Below, piece after piece: positions 5,593 to 5,718 of a DNA stretch of 5,718 bases (its first letter is position 1; each line of letters begins with the position of its first letter). The stretch spans positions 1 through 5,718 of the forward strand of contig CAKZJI010000426.1 in the NCBI GenBank assembly GCA_936941515.1. Direction: 5' to 3'. The notes under the pieces are model-generated. The model was not told the DNA's origin. It did not search any database and saw nothing but the letters and a program-made list of their open reading frames with translations. A program made the translations under genes and the position numbers. Origin of the DNA: an uncultured Propionibacteriaceae bacterium (GTDB lineage Bacteria; Actinomycetota; Actinomycetes; Propionibacteriales; Propionibacteriaceae).

Positions 5593-5630
5593 CGGCGACC
5601 GCCGCACTCTGCCCGGCCCGTAGGTGCGTG

Positions 5631-5643
5631 CTTGTCTGACAAG
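5631..5643. promoter_or_regulatory. Perfect palindrome CTTGTC-T-GACAAG, candidate operator
   Basis: Six-base perfect arms around one central base lie 17 bases upstream of the ATG at 5661, in the only spacer of the right-hand segment. The core TTGTCTGACAA resembles the TNGTNNNACNA pattern known for FadR-type GntR repressors (family knowledge; the match is by eye). A second, overlapping short palindrome, ACAA-G-TTGT, occupies 5639-5647. The site lies just upstream of a -10-like TAACTT, a usual place for a repressor. Confidence 0.4.
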
Positions 5644-5646
5644 TTG

Positions 5647-5652
5647 TAACTT
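5647..5652 (+). promoter_or_regulatory. Possible -10 element (TAACTT) before the gene at 5661
   Basis: TAACTT fits TAnnnT and ends 8 bases before the ATG at 5661, again suggesting a leaderless or nearly leaderless transcript. No Shine-Dalgarno and no good -35 at the right distance were seen. Confidence 0.35.
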
Positions 5653-5660
5653 TCCGGATC

Positions 5661-5718
5661 ATGACTTCTTCGACGACGGAATCGACACCGCCGGGTTCGC
5701 CCGCGGCGTCGCGCGACG
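5661..5718 (+). CDS. Start of an unidentified gene, cut by the right edge
   Basis: ATG at 5661 opens 19 codons in frame to the window end, translating MTSSTTESTPPGSPAASRD, a Ser/Thr/Pro/Ala-rich hydrophilic start. This is typical of the flexible N-termini of many actinobacterial proteins, including membrane proteins, and does not identify the product. It is supported as a gene by the preceding stop-to-start spacer, the TAACTT hexamer and the palindrome. No function can be given. Confidence 0.4.
   Translation, partial: MTSSTTESTPPGSPAASRD

Noticed and set aside
5593..5604. CGGCG-AC-CGCCG inverted repeat just after the stop at 5592
   Set aside because: The loop is only 2 bases (effectively a 4-bp stem with a 4-base loop), there is no T-tract, and such GC repeats are common in this composition.
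5256..5639. Overlapping plus-strand frames (5150-5623 and 5256-5639) in the right-hand region
   Set aside because: Both are Arg/Ser/Ala-rich and cross the junction. The 5344-5592 frame has the protein-like composition with Trp/Phe/Tyr clusters and a natural ending.
1..5718. CRISPR array, tRNA, transposase, phage or defence genes
   Set aside because: I looked on both strands and found no regularly spaced repeats, tRNA-like folds with CCA ends, transposase motifs or terminal inverted repeats.

Overview
The window reads as a GC-rich actinobacterial chromosome segment, probably from the Propionibacteriales (inference from protein character and gene order; no search was run). It carries most of the succinylase branch of lysine/diaminopimelate (DAP) synthesis: the 3' end of dapC (1-245, +), a complete dapD (2381-3313, -) and a complete dapE (3371-4447, +). 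A LOG-family (TIGR00730-type) phosphoribohydrolase gene follows dapE (4462-5178, +).

Layout. The dapC remnant converges on a serpin gene (253-1497, -) with only 7 bases between the stop codons, and a perfect 7-bp hairpin spans the 3' end. The serpin is a predicted secreted lipoprotein with a recognisable reactive-centre-loop hinge. Upstream of it on the same strand is a membrane-anchored protein with a lysozyme/transglycosylase-like domain (1551-2381), whose ATG overlaps the dapD stop as TGATG. dapD, the lysozyme-like gene and the serpin could therefore form one minus-strand transcription unit: cytoplasmic DAP synthesis followed by two predicted envelope proteins. dapD and dapE are divergent across 57 bases. 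Both start codons lie exactly 7 bases after a TAnnnT -10 hexamer and have no Shine-Dalgarno sequence, which suggests two leaderless transcripts. A perfect GGTTCA-N6-TGAACC inverted repeat covers the dapD -10. dapE is followed by the LOG gene, which has its own AGGAG ribosome binding site.

The LOG stop overlaps, at a shared CTAG, the stop of a minus-strand frame encoding only the last transmembrane region of a P-type cation ATPase. At about 5343-5352 that homology stops abruptly. A different, plus-strand coding sequence begins mid-protein at the same place (C-terminus of an actinobacterial protein, stop at 5592), followed by a 68-base spacer with a perfect CTTGTC-T-GACAAG palindrome and the first 19 codons of another gene (from 5661). 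A GATC tetranucleotide sits in the switch. The last ~370 bases may come from a different genome or locus (assembly or ligation chimera) or mark a real rearrangement.

No tRNA, rRNA, CRISPR array, insertion sequence or defence system was seen. No gene-free stretch exceeds 300 bases. No wholly new system is evident. The most interesting points are the serpin/lysozyme-like pair coupled to dapD, the compact divergent dapD/dapE promoter region, and the sharp junction near 5347.
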